Part shown: positions 19,214-28,623 of the stretch, in pieces
Numbering within the stretch: the stretch's first letter is position 1
Layout of the letters: every line of letters begins with the position of its first letter
Source: Rhizobium sullae
Lineage (GTDB): Bacteria; Pseudomonadota; Alphaproteobacteria; Rhizobiales; Rhizobiaceae
Assembly: GCF_900169785.1 (NCBI RefSeq)
Contig: NZ_FWER01000012.1
Coordinates: forward strand, 148,240-212,239
Direction of reading: 5' to 3'
Length of the DNA: 64,000 nt
Program-made: the position numbers and the translations under genes
The notes under the pieces: model-generated
The model's input: only the letters and a program-made list of their open reading frames with translations
Told to the model about the DNA's origin: nothing
Databases searched by the model: none

Positions 19214-19308
19214 GGACGGCTTCCGAATTCGTACGAAAAGTGCGCGGACAGGTGCCACGGCAGGCGATAGGGGTCAAGGCTTTTGCGGAAATGCCCGTGA
19301 CGCCAAGC

Positions 19309-19500
19309 CTACTCATCCTCCCGCTTCACACGATACTCGCCGGTCGCCGGGTCTTTGACGAGCGTGCCGACGGCGCCAGTCTGGCGTTCCTTTTCGGCAC
19401 GGCGGGATTTTTCCTGCAGGCGCTTGGCATCGGAGATGAAGCGGCGGTAGAGCCACCAGGCGGCGCCGACCAGTATTATGATTGTTATAAGCTGCGCCAT
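19309..19500 (-). CDS. Small single-pass membrane protein
   Basis: A 63-residue protein: N-terminal helix (LITIIILVGAAWWLYRRF) followed by a charged coil (DAKRLQEKSRRAEKERQ) and a short end with LVKDPATGEYRVKRED. The last part resembles the short metal-ribbon-free tails seen in small conserved proteins of Rhizobiaceae placed between sppA and glyQ. It starts 18 bases after the sppA stop, so it is likely co-transcribed and perhaps linked to envelope proteolysis. Function unknown. Confidence 0.75.
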   Translation of the reverse strand: MAQLITIIILVGAAWWLYRRFISDAKRLQEKSRRAEKERQTGAVGTLVKDPATGEYRVKREDE

Positions 19501-19518
19501 CTCCCTTCGCTTCTCCTC

Positions 19519-20379
19519 TCAGAGCCCGTAGCGGCCCCACAATGCTCTTTCTTCCGCCGCTTCGACAAGTCCTGCTGCGAAACCTGTTGCCACGCCATCA
19601 AACGAGATGGGCGATACACCTGGCACTCGCCGGCCAAAAAGGCTGCGGGCGGCGGTGACGAGCTGCAACCTAGTCTTCGGGCCGTAGCGCCTTTTCAACT
19701 CCTGGCGCATGTCGCCCAGGCTGTCGACGAGGCCGAGTTCAAGCCCGCGCGTACCGCTCCAGAATAGGCCGGAAAAGACGGTTTCGTCACCCTTCAATTT
19801 GCCGGCGCGGCGTTCGCGCACCATGGCGATGAAGACCTCGTGGATCTCGAGCTGAAGGCTTTTCAGATATTCGATGTCCTTCTCCTTTTCAGGCTGGAAG
19901 GGATCGAGGATCACCTTGTTTTCACCGGCGGTATAGACGCGGCGCTCGACGCCGATCTTCTTGAGGAGTTCGGGAAACCCGAAGCCGCCGGAGACAACGC
20001 CGATCGAACCGACGATAGAGGTTGGGTCGGCAATGATTTCATCGCCGGCAAGGGCAATCATATAACCTCCAGAGGCCGCCACATCTTCGATGAAGACCAG
20101 CACCTTCTTCTGCTTCTCACGGGCAAGCTCGCGGATGCGCGTGAAGATGAGCCGCGACTGGACCGGCGAGCCGCCAGGCGAATTGACGGCGATGGCGACA
20201 GCAGGAGCATCCTTGTCAGAGAAGGCTTTTTCCAGCACAGGCGCGACATTGGCGAGATTGAGCATCGGGCGGAACTGGCCGCCGCCGCTCATGATTGCAC
20301 CCTGGAGCCTGACGACCGGGATAACCACCCCTTCCTTGCGGAAACGCTTCGGCACCAGTCTTCTCAAAAATCCGGCCAT
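19519..20379 (-). CDS. sppA: S49 family serine peptidase (SppA/SohB-like)
   Basis: Inner-membrane-associated signal peptide peptidase-like enzyme with a Ser/Lys dyad. The 286-residue protein shows [15 protein letters not shown] near residue 18, the Lys-region motif [12 protein letters not shown], and the serine motif [18 protein letters not shown] followed by [12 protein letters not shown]. It has the short single-domain architecture of SohB/SppA36A rather than the double-length E. coli SppA. No strong transmembrane helix is visible at the N terminus. ATG at 20379 has AAGGA nine bases upstream. It heads a probable unit with the 63-residue protein and glyQ, and is divergent from mntH. Confidence 0.92.
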   Translation of the reverse strand: MAGFLRRLVPKRFRKEGVVIPVVRLQGAIMSGGGQFRPMLNLANVAPVLEKAFSDKDAPAVAIAVNSPGGSPVQSRLIFTRIRELAREKQKKVLVFIEDVAASGGYMIALAGDEIIADPTSIVGSIGVVSGGFGFPELLKKIGVERRVYTAGENKVILDPFQPEKEKDIEYLKSLQLEIHEVFIAMVRERRAGKLKGDETVFSGLFWSGTRGLELGLVDSLGDMRQELKRRYGPKTRLQLVTAARSLFGRRVPGVSPISFDGVATGFAAGLVEAAEERALWGRYGL

Positions 20380-20485
20380 TTCAAATCCTTCTCGCTCTCG
20401 AGGTCGCAATCCATGTATGCAATGGAACGGCAAACGCAATGGCCCCCTTTCCAAGGTGCATCCGATTTTTCATTTTGCGAATGAC

Positions 20486-20502
20486 TTGCATTATCATGCT
20501 AA
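20486..20502. promoter_or_regulatory. Candidate Mn-responsive operator upstream of mntH
   Basis: TTGCATTATCATGCTAA contains the dyad GCAT-TATC-ATGC and lies 40 bases before the mntH start in the sppA/mntH divergent region. In Rhizobium, mntH and sit genes are commonly repressed by Mur (a Fur homologue) at TGCA-rich dyads, and this is the only such site visible here. Assignment is by resemblance and position. Confidence 0.4.
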
Positions 20503-20542
20503 TCGGGCATATTGCGGACATTGGTACCAAAGCGGAAATCAC

Positions 20543-21883
20543 ATGGATGTTTTGAAGCGTACTCCAAAAGGCGGTTGGCGGCACGACCGCGAAGAAGCCT
20601 CGCTTTCAGACGTTTATCGCACGATAGGAACAGGCCGCCCGGGATCGAAACTCCGGCGGATTGCCGCCTTTGCCGGCCCCGGCTACATGGTCGCGGTCGG
20701 CTATATGGATCCCGGAAACTGGGCGACGTCACTCGCCGGCGGCTCGAAATTCGGCTATACGCTACTCACGGTCGCGTTGCTTTCGAACCTCATGGCGATC
20801 GTGCTGCAATCGCTTTGCGCCCGGCTTGCCATCGCCTCCGGCCGCGATCTGGCGCAGGCCTGCCGGGACGCTTTCCCAAAATTCGTTTCCGTGCCGCTCT
20901 GGGCTTTTGCGGAAATCGCGATCATCGCGACCGACATCGCCGAGGTGATCGGCACGGCGATCGGCCTCAACCTAATTTTCGGGGTCCCGCTGGAACTCGG
21001 CGTGCTGATCACGGCACTCGACGTTTTCCTCATTCTCTATCTGCAAAAGCTCGGCTTCCGCTGGATCGAAGCCTTCATCATCACGCTGCTCGGCGTCATT
21101 GCGCTTTGCTTCGGCGTGCAGATATTCCTGGCTGATCCGCAGTGGGGCGCTGTCATCAAGGGCTTCTTCCCGACGACGGAAATCATCAGCAATCCGGAAA
21201 TGCTTTATCTGGCGCTCGGCATTCTCGGCGCGACCGTGATGCCGCATAATCTCTACCTGCATTCCGGCATCGTGCAGACCCGCGCCTACGGTCATACCGT
21301 GCCGGAAAAGCGGGAGGCGCTCACGTATGCGACGATCGACTCGACCTTCGCGCTCTGCTTTGCCCTGCTGATCAACGCCTCGATCCTGATCCTGGCGGCA
21401 GCCGCGTTCAACGCCCACGGCCGGACGGATATTGTCGAACTCGGCGAGGCGCATTCGCTGCTCTCACCGCTGCTTGGGCTTGCGATCGCGCCGACGCTTT
21501 TCGGTATCGCGCTGCTCTGCTGCGGCCTGAATTCGACCGTGACGGCAACGCTTGCGGGCCAGATCGTCATGGAAGGCTTCCTGAAGATCAAACTCCAGCC
21601 ATGGGTTCGTCGTCTGATCACCCGCGCCATCGCGATCGTGCCGGCAGCCATCGTGACGATCTGGTACGGCAATCAGGGCACGGCACAATTGCTGATCCTG
21701 ACGCAGGTCGTACTCAGCCTGCAGCTTTCTTTCGCCGTCTTCCCGCTGGTGATGTTCACCGCCAGCAAGGCAAAGATGGGCGAACTCGTCGCGCCCCGCT
21801 GGCTGAGCGCCATTGCCTACGTGATTGCAATCGTCATCGCTGGACTGAATATCAAGCTGCTTATCGATTTCGTGACCGGCTAA
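20543..21883 (+). CDS. mntH: Nramp family Mn2+/H+ symporter
   Basis: Inner-membrane manganese importer of the Nramp family (446 residues, about 11 helices). The metal-site motif in helix 1 is intact, [16 protein letters not shown] near residue 55, and the helix 6 motif [16 protein letters not shown] is present near residue 235. ATG at 20543 has GCGGA upstream; the long upstream open frame only covers the sppA antisense. The candidate Mn operator upstream fits manganese repression. Its stop overlaps the end of the convergent methyltransferase gene by 23 bases. Confidence 0.95.
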   Translation: MDVLKRTPKGGWRHDREEASLSDVYRTIGTGRPGSKLRRIAAFAGPGYMVAVGYMDPGNWATSLAGGSKFGYTLLTVALLSNLMAIVLQSLCARLAIASGRDLAQACRDAFPKFVSVPLWAFAEIAIIATDIAEVIGTAIGLNLIFGVPLELGVLITALDVFLILYLQKLGFRWIEAFIITLLGVIALCFGVQIFLADPQWGAVIKGFFPTTEIISNPEMLYLALGILGATVMPHNLYLHSGIVQTRAYGHTVPEKREALTYATIDSTFALCFALLINASILILAAAAFNAHGRTDIVELGEAHSLLSPLLGLAIAPTLFGIALLCCGLNSTVTATLAGQIVMEGFLKIKLQPWVRRLITRAIAIVPAAIVTIWYGNQGTAQLLILTQVVLSLQLSFAVFPLVMFTASKAKMGELVAPRWLSAIAYVIAIVIAGLNIKLLIDFVTG

Positions 21884-22652
21884 GCCTCGCATAGGCCGCG
21901 CGGCCATTGTTCAGATCATCGACGAAGGGGGAGAACTTATGTGTTCCCTCTTCGTGCATGATGAGCGGTGTGCGCAATGAAAGCCGCGCCCGCGAGCCCT
22001 TGATCGCCGTCACCAGGATTCGGACGGCATTCTCGCCCTCGCGCGGGTGGATGGCGGTAATCTCTATGCCGCCGAATCGCCGGCCGCAGGCGGTGATGAC
22101 CTCGGCGATCGATTGCGGCCGCGCAATCAGCGACAATTGCCCTCCAGGGATCATGATCGCGCAGGCGGTACGAATCCAGCCTTCGAAAAGATCATCCGTC
22201 ATCGCGTGCGCCTCGGCCTTCAGGGCATCCGGCGTCCGCCGGTCGCCTGCGTCGTTGAAAGGCGGGTTCATGATGACGTGATGGAAGACCTCATCGGCAA
22301 GGCCCGCATCGTTTCGCGCCTTCGCCGTCAAGGTGACATCTGCCTCGACGACCGAAACGCGGCCTGCCATATGGGCGTTTTCGGGTAAGGCAATGCTGCG
22401 CCGGGCGTAATCGGCCATTTCCGCAGAGCGCTCGAACAGCACAGCTTCCGCCTTCGGCAGCCGGGAGAGCACGGCCAACCCTGCAGCACCGGCGCCAGCA
22501 CCGAGATCGGCGACCTTTATCGAGCGGTCGTCGGCGACGAGGGCGGCCAGCAGCATGGCATCCATGCCCGAACGGTGCCCCCTGCCCTTCGGCTGGACGA
22601 CGTGGAAGCGGCCGCGATGGAAGGCATCGATCGTGTCGGAAGCGCCGTTCAT
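21861..22652 (-). CDS. tRNA1(Val) A37 N6-methyltransferase-like protein (TrmN6/YfiC family)
   Basis: Class I SAM-dependent methyltransferase of about 263 residues. [23 protein letters not shown] matches the start of the TrmN6 group, [19 protein letters not shown] is the SAM site, and [11 protein letters not shown] is the N6-adenine catalytic NPPF motif. The substrate adenine is inferred from that motif. The ATG at 22652 is preferred because it follows the DUF2007 stop; a longer frame would overlap it. The 3' end overlaps mntH by 23 bases, convergently. Confidence 0.85.
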   Translation of the reverse strand: MNGASDTIDAFHRGRFHVVQPKGRGHRSGMDAMLLAALVADDRSIKVADLGAGAGAAGLAVLSRLPKAEAVLFERSAEMADYARRSIALPENAHMAGRVSVVEADVTLTAKARNDAGLADEVFHHVIMNPPFNDAGDRRTPDALKAEAHAMTDDLFEGWIRTACAIMIPGGQLSLIARPQSIAEVITACGRRFGGIEITAIHPREGENAVRILVTAIKGSRARLSLRTPLIMHEEGTHKFSPFVDDLNNGRAAYARLSRSRNR

Positions 22653-22659
22653 GGCCGCG

Positions 22660-22887
22660 TCATTTCGACGTGCGGAGTTCACCGGCGAGGCCGGCATCCG
22701 TCAGGATGCGGCGGGCCTGATCGGCCCGCTCCTCCCCGACAAGCAGACGGCGCGGCAGCATGCCGAGCGAGCCTTCGAGAATGCTCATTCCCTGATCCGC
22801 GACAAAGCAATGAATCCCCGCATCCTCCAGCAGACTCTGCGCATAGGACAATAGAACAGGGTCATTGGCGCGGATAAGTTCATGCAT
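22660..22887 (-). CDS. DUF2007 domain protein
   Basis: A 75-residue protein, MHELIRANDPVLLSYAQSLL at the start and GSLGMLPRRLLVGEERADQA in the second half. This matches the DUF2007 (putative signal transducing) family, which has a GlnB-like small fold. It lies immediately before the TrmN6-like methyltransferase gene and is divergent from the polyprenyl synthase gene, the usual rhizobial arrangement. No function is known. Confidence 0.85.
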   Translation of the reverse strand: MHELIRANDPVLLSYAQSLLEDAGIHCFVADQGMSILEGSLGMLPRRLLVGEERADQARRILTDAGLAGELRTSK

Positions 22888-22995
22888 TTGCGGTCATTTC
22901 CATTTCAATTCTGTGTTGCGCGACAATTCACCCCTTGCCGCTTCAATCGCCCCTTTCTATTGTCAATCCCAAAGAATGAACAGGAGTCCGGGTCG

Positions 22996-24012
22996 TTGGG
23001 CGTGGTCATACCGCTTGAAGAAAGCAAAAACAAACTGGCATCCGTCAAGCCCCTAGTCGATTTGACCCGGGCGGACATGGAGCGGGTCAACCAGCTTATC
23101 CTTTCGAAGGCCGGTTCCAACGTGCAGATGATCCCGGAGGTCGCAAACCACCTGATCTCTTCCGGCGGCAAGCGCCTGCGCCCGATGCTGACGCTCGCCT
23201 CGGCCTGTCTCTTCGACTACAGGGGCGAGAACCACGTCAAGCTCGCAACCAGCGTCGAGTTCATGCACACGGCAACGCTGCTGCATGACGACGTCGTTGA
23301 TGAAAGCGATCTTCGCCGCGGCAAATCGACAGCGCGCACGATCTGGGGCAACCAGGCAAGCGTTCTCGTCGGCGACTTCCTGCTCGGCCAAGCCTTCCGC
23401 ATGATGGTGGATGTCGGCTCGCTGGATGCGCTCGACGTCCTTTCGTCCGCCGCCTGCGTCATCGCAGAAGGCGAGGTGCTGCAGCTTTCCGTCGCCAAGA
23501 ACATGGAGACGACGGAGGACGACTATCTTTCCGTCATCCGCGCCAAGACGGCAGCACTGTTTGCCGCTGCTGCCGAAGTCGGTCCGATCGTCGCGGACGC
23601 CGGCAAATCCGGCCGCAACGCGATGAAATCCTACGGCATGAACCTCGGCCTTGCCTTCCAGCTCGTCGATGACGCGCTGGACTATGGCGGCAAGGCTGCG
23701 GATCTCGGCAAGAATGTCGGCGACGACTTCCGCGAAGGCAAGATCACGCTTCCAGTCATCCTTGCCTATCGCCGTGGAACGCAGGTCGAGCGGGCCTTTT
23801 GGCGCGATGCAATCGAGGGCGGCGACAGCACGGATGCCAACCTGGAAAAAGCCCTCGGCCTCATTACTAAATACGGCACGCTGAGCGACACGATTGCCCG
23901 GGCGGTCCATTATGGCACGATCGCCCGCGACGCATTGGCGCCGCTTCCCGAAACAGCCTGGAAATCGGCCCTCATGGAAGTGATCGACTTCTGCATCGAG
24001 CGGGTCAACTGA
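22996..24012 (+). CDS. ispB: Polyprenyl (octaprenyl-type) diphosphate synthase
   Basis: Trans-prenyltransferase that builds the long ubiquinone side chain from IPP. The 338-residue protein has SSGGKRLRPMLTL, the first aspartate-rich motif LLHDDVVDESDLRRG near residue 97, GNQASVLVGDFLL, and the second motif FQLVDDALDYGG near residue 222. The start is a TTG at 22996 with AGGAG nine bases upstream; the conserved sequence GVVIPLEESKNKL begins right after it and there is no closer ATG in frame. Product chain length (commonly C50 in rhizobia) cannot be read from sequence alone. It supplies substrate for UbiA at 11-970. Confidence 0.94.
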   Translation: MGVVIPLEESKNKLASVKPLVDLTRADMERVNQLILSKAGSNVQMIPEVANHLISSGGKRLRPMLTLASACLFDYRGENHVKLATSVEFMHTATLLHDDVVDESDLRRGKSTARTIWGNQASVLVGDFLLGQAFRMMVDVGSLDALDVLSSAACVIAEGEVLQLSVAKNMETTEDDYLSVIRAKTAALFAAAAEVGPIVADAGKSGRNAMKSYGMNLGLAFQLVDDALDYGGKAADLGKNVGDDFREGKITLPVILAYRRGTQVERAFWRDAIEGGDSTDANLEKALGLITKYGTLSDTIARAVHYGTIARDALAPLPETAWKSALMEVIDFCIERVN

Positions 24013-24144
24013 TCAAAGGTCCTTGATCGCGGGCTGATTTTCTTGCGGGGCCGCTTCAAAAAAGCCATCCTATTGTGAATCAGTCATAACAACTGATTTC
24101 GCAGCCGGCCGGATGAATCGGCTGCCCTGATGAAAGGTTTTCTA

Positions 24145-25977
24145 ATGCGGCAGAGATATGCCATCCGTCTTCTTTCGAGCGCAGCCCTTGCAGCGGTCCT
24201 TTCGCTCGGCGCGCTTGGCGGCGTGAATGCCGAAGAAGCGGCCAAGACGGATGATGCCAGCAAGAACGTGATCTTCGACCCGGATACGGTCGGTACTTTC
24301 GCAGGCGCATTCCTCGCTGCCCGCACGGCCGATGTCGACCATGATTACAAGACGGCGATCGAGCTCTACAAGAAGGCCCTGCAGATCGAACCGGGCAACC
24401 CGGAGATCCGCCAGCGCCTGATGATCTCGCTGCTTTTGAACGGCAACATCGAAGATGGCGTGAAATATGCCAACGACCTGAAGAAGGACCCGTCCGTCGA
24501 GCGCATCACCACCGTCGTGCGCAGCATGGATGCGATGCGCCGCGGCGAGTTCAAGACCGCCGAAGCGATCCTGAAATATGACGGCCCGAACGACCTCGAC
24601 CGCATGATGAACGACCTGTTGCTCGCCTGGGCGCGCGCCGGCGCCGGCCGGAACAAGGAAGCGCTGTCGATGGTCGAGAAGATGAAGGGCCCGGAATGGT
24701 TCGGCATCTTCCAGAACTATCATGCGGGCGCGATTGCGATTGTGACCGGCAATGTGACGGCCGCGCGCAAGCATCTGAACGACGCGGTTCTGGACAAGGA
24801 CGGCGGCGCGACCGCGCCCGATACCTTCATGCGCTCGGTCATGGCGCTTGCCCGCCTCGAAGCATCGCAGGGCAACAAGCAGAAGGCACTCGACGCGATC
24901 TCGGTCGGCGACAACATGCTGCCCAACTATGCTCCGCTGAATGCGCTGCGCCAGAGCATCGAGAAGGGCGAAAAGCCGGAACAGCAGGTGCGCACCGCAG
25001 CCCAGGGTGCTGCCGCCGTGCTTTTCTCTATCGGCAGCGCGCTGAACCGCGACGGCGCCGAGGACATCGTCTCGCTCTATCTGCAGACCGCCAATACGCT
25101 TGACCCGAAAAGCGCCGATACGCTGGTCCTCCTCGGCGGCATCGCCGAAAAACAGGAGCAGACGGACCGCGCAATCGAATTCTACAGGCGCGTGCCGGAA
25201 AACTCGCCGATGCGCCGCATCTCGGAGCTTCAGCTCGGCCTTGCCTTGGCACAGGGCGGCAAGACGGACGAGGCCCGCAAGCATCTCAAGGCGCTGATCG
25301 ATTCCGACCCGAAAGACGTCCGCTCCTATCTCGCTTATGGCAGCGTGCTTTCCGACGCCAAGGACTACGCGGAAATGGCGGAGAACTACGACAAGGCGGT
25401 GGAGGTGATCGGCCCGCTGCCGCGCCGCGCCGACTGGACGGTCTTCTTCCAGCGCGGCATCGCCTATGAACGCCTGAAGAAGTGGGACCAGGCGGAGCCG
25501 AACTTCCGCAAAGCGCTCGACCTCAACCCGGATCAGCCGCAGGTTCTGAACTATCTCGGCTATTCCTGGATCGACATGAACCGCAACCTCGACGAAGGCC
25601 TGACGATGATCAAGAAGGCCGTCGACCTGCGTCCGGACGACGGCTACATCATCGACTCGCTCGGCTGGGCCTATTACCGCCTGAACCGCTACGACGATGC
25701 CGTTGCCGAACTGGAGAAGGCCGCCGAGATCAAGGCTGGCGACGCGACGATCAACGACCATTTGGGCGACGCCTACTGGCGCGTTGGACGCAAGCTCGAG
25801 GCCGTCTATCAGTGGAACCGGGCGCTGGGCTCGGAGCCGGAAGAGAGCGAGATTCCGAGGATCAAGGACAAGATCGCCAACGGCCTGACGACGCAAAACG
25901 ACGACGCCAAGGCTGCGGACAAGAAGCAGCCGGATCCGGCGCCTGTTACGCCGCCGCCGGCCGATAAGAAGTCCTGA
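24145..25977 (+). CDS. Exported tetratricopeptide-repeat protein
   Basis: A 610-residue TPR protein with an N-terminal signal peptide (RQRYAIRLLSSAALAAVLSL, then LGGVNAEEA). Repeats are visible throughout: DYKTAIELYKKALQIEPGNPE near residue 70, several divergent helices in the middle, and well-kept repeats near residues 440-560 (WDQAEPNFRKALDLNPDQP, LDEGLTMIKKAVDLRPDDG, YDDAVAELEKAAEIKAGD). The C terminus is charged and proline-rich. ATG at 24145 has AAAGG eight bases upstream. The ispE gene starts six bases after its stop. Probably an outer-membrane or periplasmic scaffold; partner unknown. Confidence 0.9.
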   Translation: MRQRYAIRLLSSAALAAVLSLGALGGVNAEEAAKTDDASKNVIFDPDTVGTFAGAFLAARTADVDHDYKTAIELYKKALQIEPGNPEIRQRLMISLLLNGNIEDGVKYANDLKKDPSVERITTVVRSMDAMRRGEFKTAEAILKYDGPNDLDRMMNDLLLAWARAGAGRNKEALSMVEKMKGPEWFGIFQNYHAGAIAIVTGNVTAARKHLNDAVLDKDGGATAPDTFMRSVMALARLEASQGNKQKALDAISVGDNMLPNYAPLNALRQSIEKGEKPEQQVRTAAQGAAAVLFSIGSALNRDGAEDIVSLYLQTANTLDPKSADTLVLLGGIAEKQEQTDRAIEFYRRVPENSPMRRISELQLGLALAQGGKTDEARKHLKALIDSDPKDVRSYLAYGSVLSDAKDYAEMAENYDKAVEVIGPLPRRADWTVFFQRGIAYERLKKWDQAEPNFRKALDLNPDQPQVLNYLGYSWIDMNRNLDEGLTMIKKAVDLRPDDGYIIDSLGWAYYRLNRYDDAVAELEKAAEIKAGDATINDHLGDAYWRVGRKLEAVYQWNRALGSEPEESEIPRIKDKIANGLTTQNDDAKAADKKQPDPAPVTPPPADKKS

Positions 25978-25983
25978 CGAGCC

Positions 25984-26871
25984 ATGCCTGATGCGGGCAT
26001 GAGCACCGGCTTCGCGGTTACCGAAGATGCTCTTGCGAAAATCAATCTGGCCCTGCATGTGACGGGCCAGAGAGCCGATGGCTATCACCTGCTGGACATG
26101 CTGGTGACCTTTGCCGGCCATGGTGACAGGCTGGGCTTTTGCACTTCGCCGTCGGACGGATTCACGATCAGCGGACGGTTCGGTTCCGCTCTCGGCATCG
26201 ATTCGCGCAGCAATCTGGTGCTCAAGGCACGCGACATGCTTCGGCAGGCAGCGCTGGCGCAGGGCGACCATGCACCGCCGGTTCATATCCATCTCGAAAA
26301 GAACCTGCCGATCGCCTCCGGTATCGGCGGCGGCTCCGCGGATGCGGCAGCCGCCCTTCGCGGCCTCATGCGGCTTTGGAACCTCCGCCTGCCCGGCGGT
26401 AGGCTGTCGGCCATCGCTCTTGGGCTCGGCGCCGACGTTCCCATGTGCCTTGCAAACCGGCCGCTGATTGCGCGCGGGATCGGCGAAGAGATCGAACCCG
26501 TTTCGCTGCCCTCCTTGGCGATCGTGCTTGCCAATCCGCTGAAGGCGGTCTCGACGCCCGAAATATTCCGGCTGCTGACGGCGAAGAACAATCCGCCGCT
26601 TGCTCTGCGCGGCGGCGACTGGCTGGCGGCGATCGAGGCCAGCCGGAACGATCTCGAGCCGCCGGCCCGCGAACTTGTTCCCGAGATCGAAGACGTCTCA
26701 GCGGCATTGAAGAGCGCAGGCGCAAGACTTGTCCGCATGTCCGGCTCCGGTGCGACGTGCTTCGGCATTTTCGGCTCAACTAAAGCGGCTGAGGCTGCCG
26801 CGGCAAAGCTTCACAGCGAACGGCCGGACTGGTATTTCCAGGCGACGGAAACGCTCTCGGGAGGCAGGTGA
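25984..26871 (+). CDS. ispE: 4-diphosphocytidyl-2-C-methyl-D-erythritol kinase
   Basis: GHMP kinase of the MEP isoprenoid pathway that phosphorylates CDP-ME. The 295-residue protein has AKINLALHVTGQRADGYHLLD near residue 18 and the ATP loop LPIASGIGGGSADAAAAL near residue 105. The GHMP motif 3, VRMSGSGATCFGIF, lies near the C terminus. The start is six bases after the TPR protein stop and the stop overlaps the moaB start by one base, so the three genes form a unit. Product feeds polyprenyl and quinone synthesis. Confidence 0.96.
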   Translation: MPDAGMSTGFAVTEDALAKINLALHVTGQRADGYHLLDMLVTFAGHGDRLGFCTSPSDGFTISGRFGSALGIDSRSNLVLKARDMLRQAALAQGDHAPPVHIHLEKNLPIASGIGGGSADAAAALRGLMRLWNLRLPGGRLSAIALGLGADVPMCLANRPLIARGIGEEIEPVSLPSLAIVLANPLKAVSTPEIFRLLTAKNNPPLALRGGDWLAAIEASRNDLEPPARELVPEIEDVSAALKSAGARLVRMSGSGATCFGIFGSTKAAEAAAAKLHSERPDWYFQATETLSGGR

Positions 26872-27422
26872 TGGCAGGTATCGATGAACAGCGGCCGTTC
26901 ATTCCTGTCGGCATTGCCGTGCTGACCGTTTCGGACACGCGCACGCTGGAGAACGACAAATCCGGCGACACGCTTGTGGCGCGGATCGCCGCGGCCGGCC
27001 ACAGGCTGATGGACCGCGCCATCGTGCGCGACGACAAGGCAGCCATCGCGGCCCGGGTCAACGCCTGGACGGAGACCGACGGCATCGACGTCGTGATCAC
27101 CACCGGCGGCACCGGCTTCACGGGCCGCGACGTGACGCCCGAAGCGCTGGAGCCGCTGTTCGAGAAGCGCATGGACGGCTTCTCGGAGGTCTTCCACCGC
27201 ATTTCCTATGACAAGATCGGTACCTCGACGATCCAATCGCGGGCGACGGCGGGGGTCGCCAAGGCGACCTTCATCTTCGTACTGCCCGGCTCGCCCGGCG
27301 CCTGCAAGGATGCCTGGGACGGCATCTTGAAGGCGCAGTTGGACTACCGCCACATGCCCTGTAATTTCGTGGAGATCATGTCGCGGCTCGATGAGCATCT
27401 GAGGCGCGGTGCGGCGAAATAG
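26871..27422 (+). CDS. moaB: Molybdenum cofactor biosynthesis protein MoaB
   Basis: MogA/MoaB family protein (183 residues) involved in molybdopterin adenylylation. Motifs: IAVLTVSDTRTLENDKSGD near residue 15, VVITTGGTGFTGRDVTPEA near residue 80 and FVLPGSPGACKDAWDGIL near residue 140. GGGAGG lies six bases before the ATG, which overlaps the ispE stop by one base (TGATG), so translation is probably coupled. A GTG one codon upstream is less likely. Confidence 0.94.
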   Translation: MAGIDEQRPFIPVGIAVLTVSDTRTLENDKSGDTLVARIAAAGHRLMDRAIVRDDKAAIAARVNAWTETDGIDVVITTGGTGFTGRDVTPEALEPLFEKRMDGFSEVFHRISYDKIGTSTIQSRATAGVAKATFIFVLPGSPGACKDAWDGILKAQLDYRHMPCNFVEIMSRLDEHLRRGAAK

Positions 27423-27454
27423 AAAAAGCATTGCCCTCGCCGCGCCAAGGGCAA
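27422..27454 (-). terminator. Terminator between moaB and a convergent gene
   Basis: TTGCCCT (27431-27437) pairs with AGGGCAA (27448-27454). On the minus strand the hairpin is followed by TGCTTTTTCT, so it should end transcription of the small secreted protein gene. Confidence 0.7.
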
Positions 27455-27466
27455 CACTTGCGTTCG

Positions 27467-27781
27467 CTATGTATGCAGGCCCGGCAGAGCGGGTATCGTT
27501 TCCCAGCTATCACCCGACAGCAGCAAGCAGCTGACGCCGTGAACGTCCGTTATGATGAGCGTCCAGGTACCGCTTTCGGCGGCATAGACTTCAAGAATGG
27601 CGTTCTGGTTGATCAGACCGACTGCCGTGAGCTTTTCGGCAAAGTTCTTGTCCAGGAAACTGACGACTTCGGATCGGCCTGCGCAACTGCGCATCATCTG
27701 CGATGCTGCCGAATGCGGATGCGCGATGATCAATGTCGTCAATATGAGGGCGAGCGGGCCGCGGATCATATTGCGTTTCAT
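27467..27781 (-). CDS. Small secreted protein of unknown function
   Basis: A 104-residue protein with a signal peptide (MKRNMIRGPLALILTTLIIA, cleavage near ASQ). The mature part contains MRSCAGRSEVVSFLDKNFAE, then AILEVYAAESGTWTLIITD and SCLLLSGDSWE. This layout is seen in small conserved alphaproteobacterial exported proteins; no function known. ATG at 27781 has a perfect GGAGG site. It faces moaB across a terminator. Confidence 0.75.
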   Translation of the reverse strand: MKRNMIRGPLALILTTLIIAHPHSAASQMMRSCAGRSEVVSFLDKNFAEKLTAVGLINQNAILEVYAAESGTWTLIITDVHGVSCLLLSGDSWETIPALPGLHT

Positions 27782-27966
27782 GACGCACCTCCTACCGCCG
27801 GAAAACCGGCAGAAGAGGAGACTTCCGCTGTGACCTGTTCTGCCGTCTACCGGCATTCCATGGTCGACCGCCATAAAGCGGGGCGCTCGGGCGGCGCCAC
27901 GAGCAAATTATAGCGCGAAATCGTATCGGGCGCCATTTTTTTGCGCATTCATCGAAACGGCAATGA

Positions 27967-28485
27967 CTACCGTGCGGCGCGGGCGACCCAGGAAGGAATC
28001 AGCTCGCTGGAAAGCTTGCGCAGCTTCTGTCCCGTTGCGAATTCCGAAAGGCGCATTCCGCTTCTTGCGGCGGCGATCGCCTGCTTCTTCGGCAGGAGAA
28101 GACCGAGTTCCAGAGGCGGCGGCGAACGGCCGACCCGCTGAAAGAACGGGCGTCTGTATCCGCGCGAGGCGGTGAAGCGCGCCGGCACCTTGTTCAGGGC
28201 GACATATTCGGCGATCTCATCTATCCAGCCGGTCTGCGGCCGCGCGCCGGGCTCCACGAAAAGCAGCCACTCGCCGCGGGCCGAGCGCAATATGTCTTTG
28301 ATATCCCACTGTGAATGGAACCGGCATCCAGCCGCATCGGCCACGCTGGACGTGCCATCGCGCGAGCCGTGGTCGAGCACGACCACGTCGCTTACAAGCC
28401 CTTCGACTGCACCCGCCACCAGCACCGATAAAGTCTGCGCCAGCTCGGGTTCCTGATCCTGGCACTCAAGAACGACCGTCAACAT
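27967..28485 (-). CDS. Family 2 glycosyltransferase-like protein
   Basis: A 172-residue protein with the start of a GT-A fold: MLTVVLECQDQEPELAQTL, VVVLDHGSRDGTSSVADAAG and EWLLFVEPGARPQTGWIDEIA. The last is the position where glycosyltransferases have DxD; here it reads VEPGARP, so the metal motif is absent. It is also shorter than usual family 2 enzymes. It may be a truncated or non-catalytic relative. ATG at 28485 begins the family-like sequence; its ribosome binding site is weak. Divergent from the radical SAM gene. Confidence 0.7.
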   Translation of the reverse strand: MLTVVLECQDQEPELAQTLSVLVAGAVEGLVSDVVVLDHGSRDGTSSVADAAGCRFHSQWDIKDILRSARGEWLLFVEPGARPQTGWIDEIAEYVALNKVPARFTASRGYRRPFFQRVGRSPPPLELGLLLPKKQAIAAARSGMRLSEFATGQKLRKLSSELIPSWVARAAR

Positions 28486-28623
28486 TGCCTGTTTATAAAG
28501 CGCCGCACAAAAATTTGCCAGCGCCACGTTCCTCATTTTGTTCTTGCATTGTTCTCCTTTCCACGATAGGAATTTAATCATCGAGACGGACGAAGGCAAT
28601 GGCCTTGGTCGCGGGAGAATCCG

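Noticed and set aside
24142..26292. Very long open frame on the minus strand across the TPR protein and ispE genes
   Set aside because: It is antisense to two well-recognised genes and its product is Arg/Val/Asp-rich without family resemblance; such mirrors arise from GC-rich codon bias.
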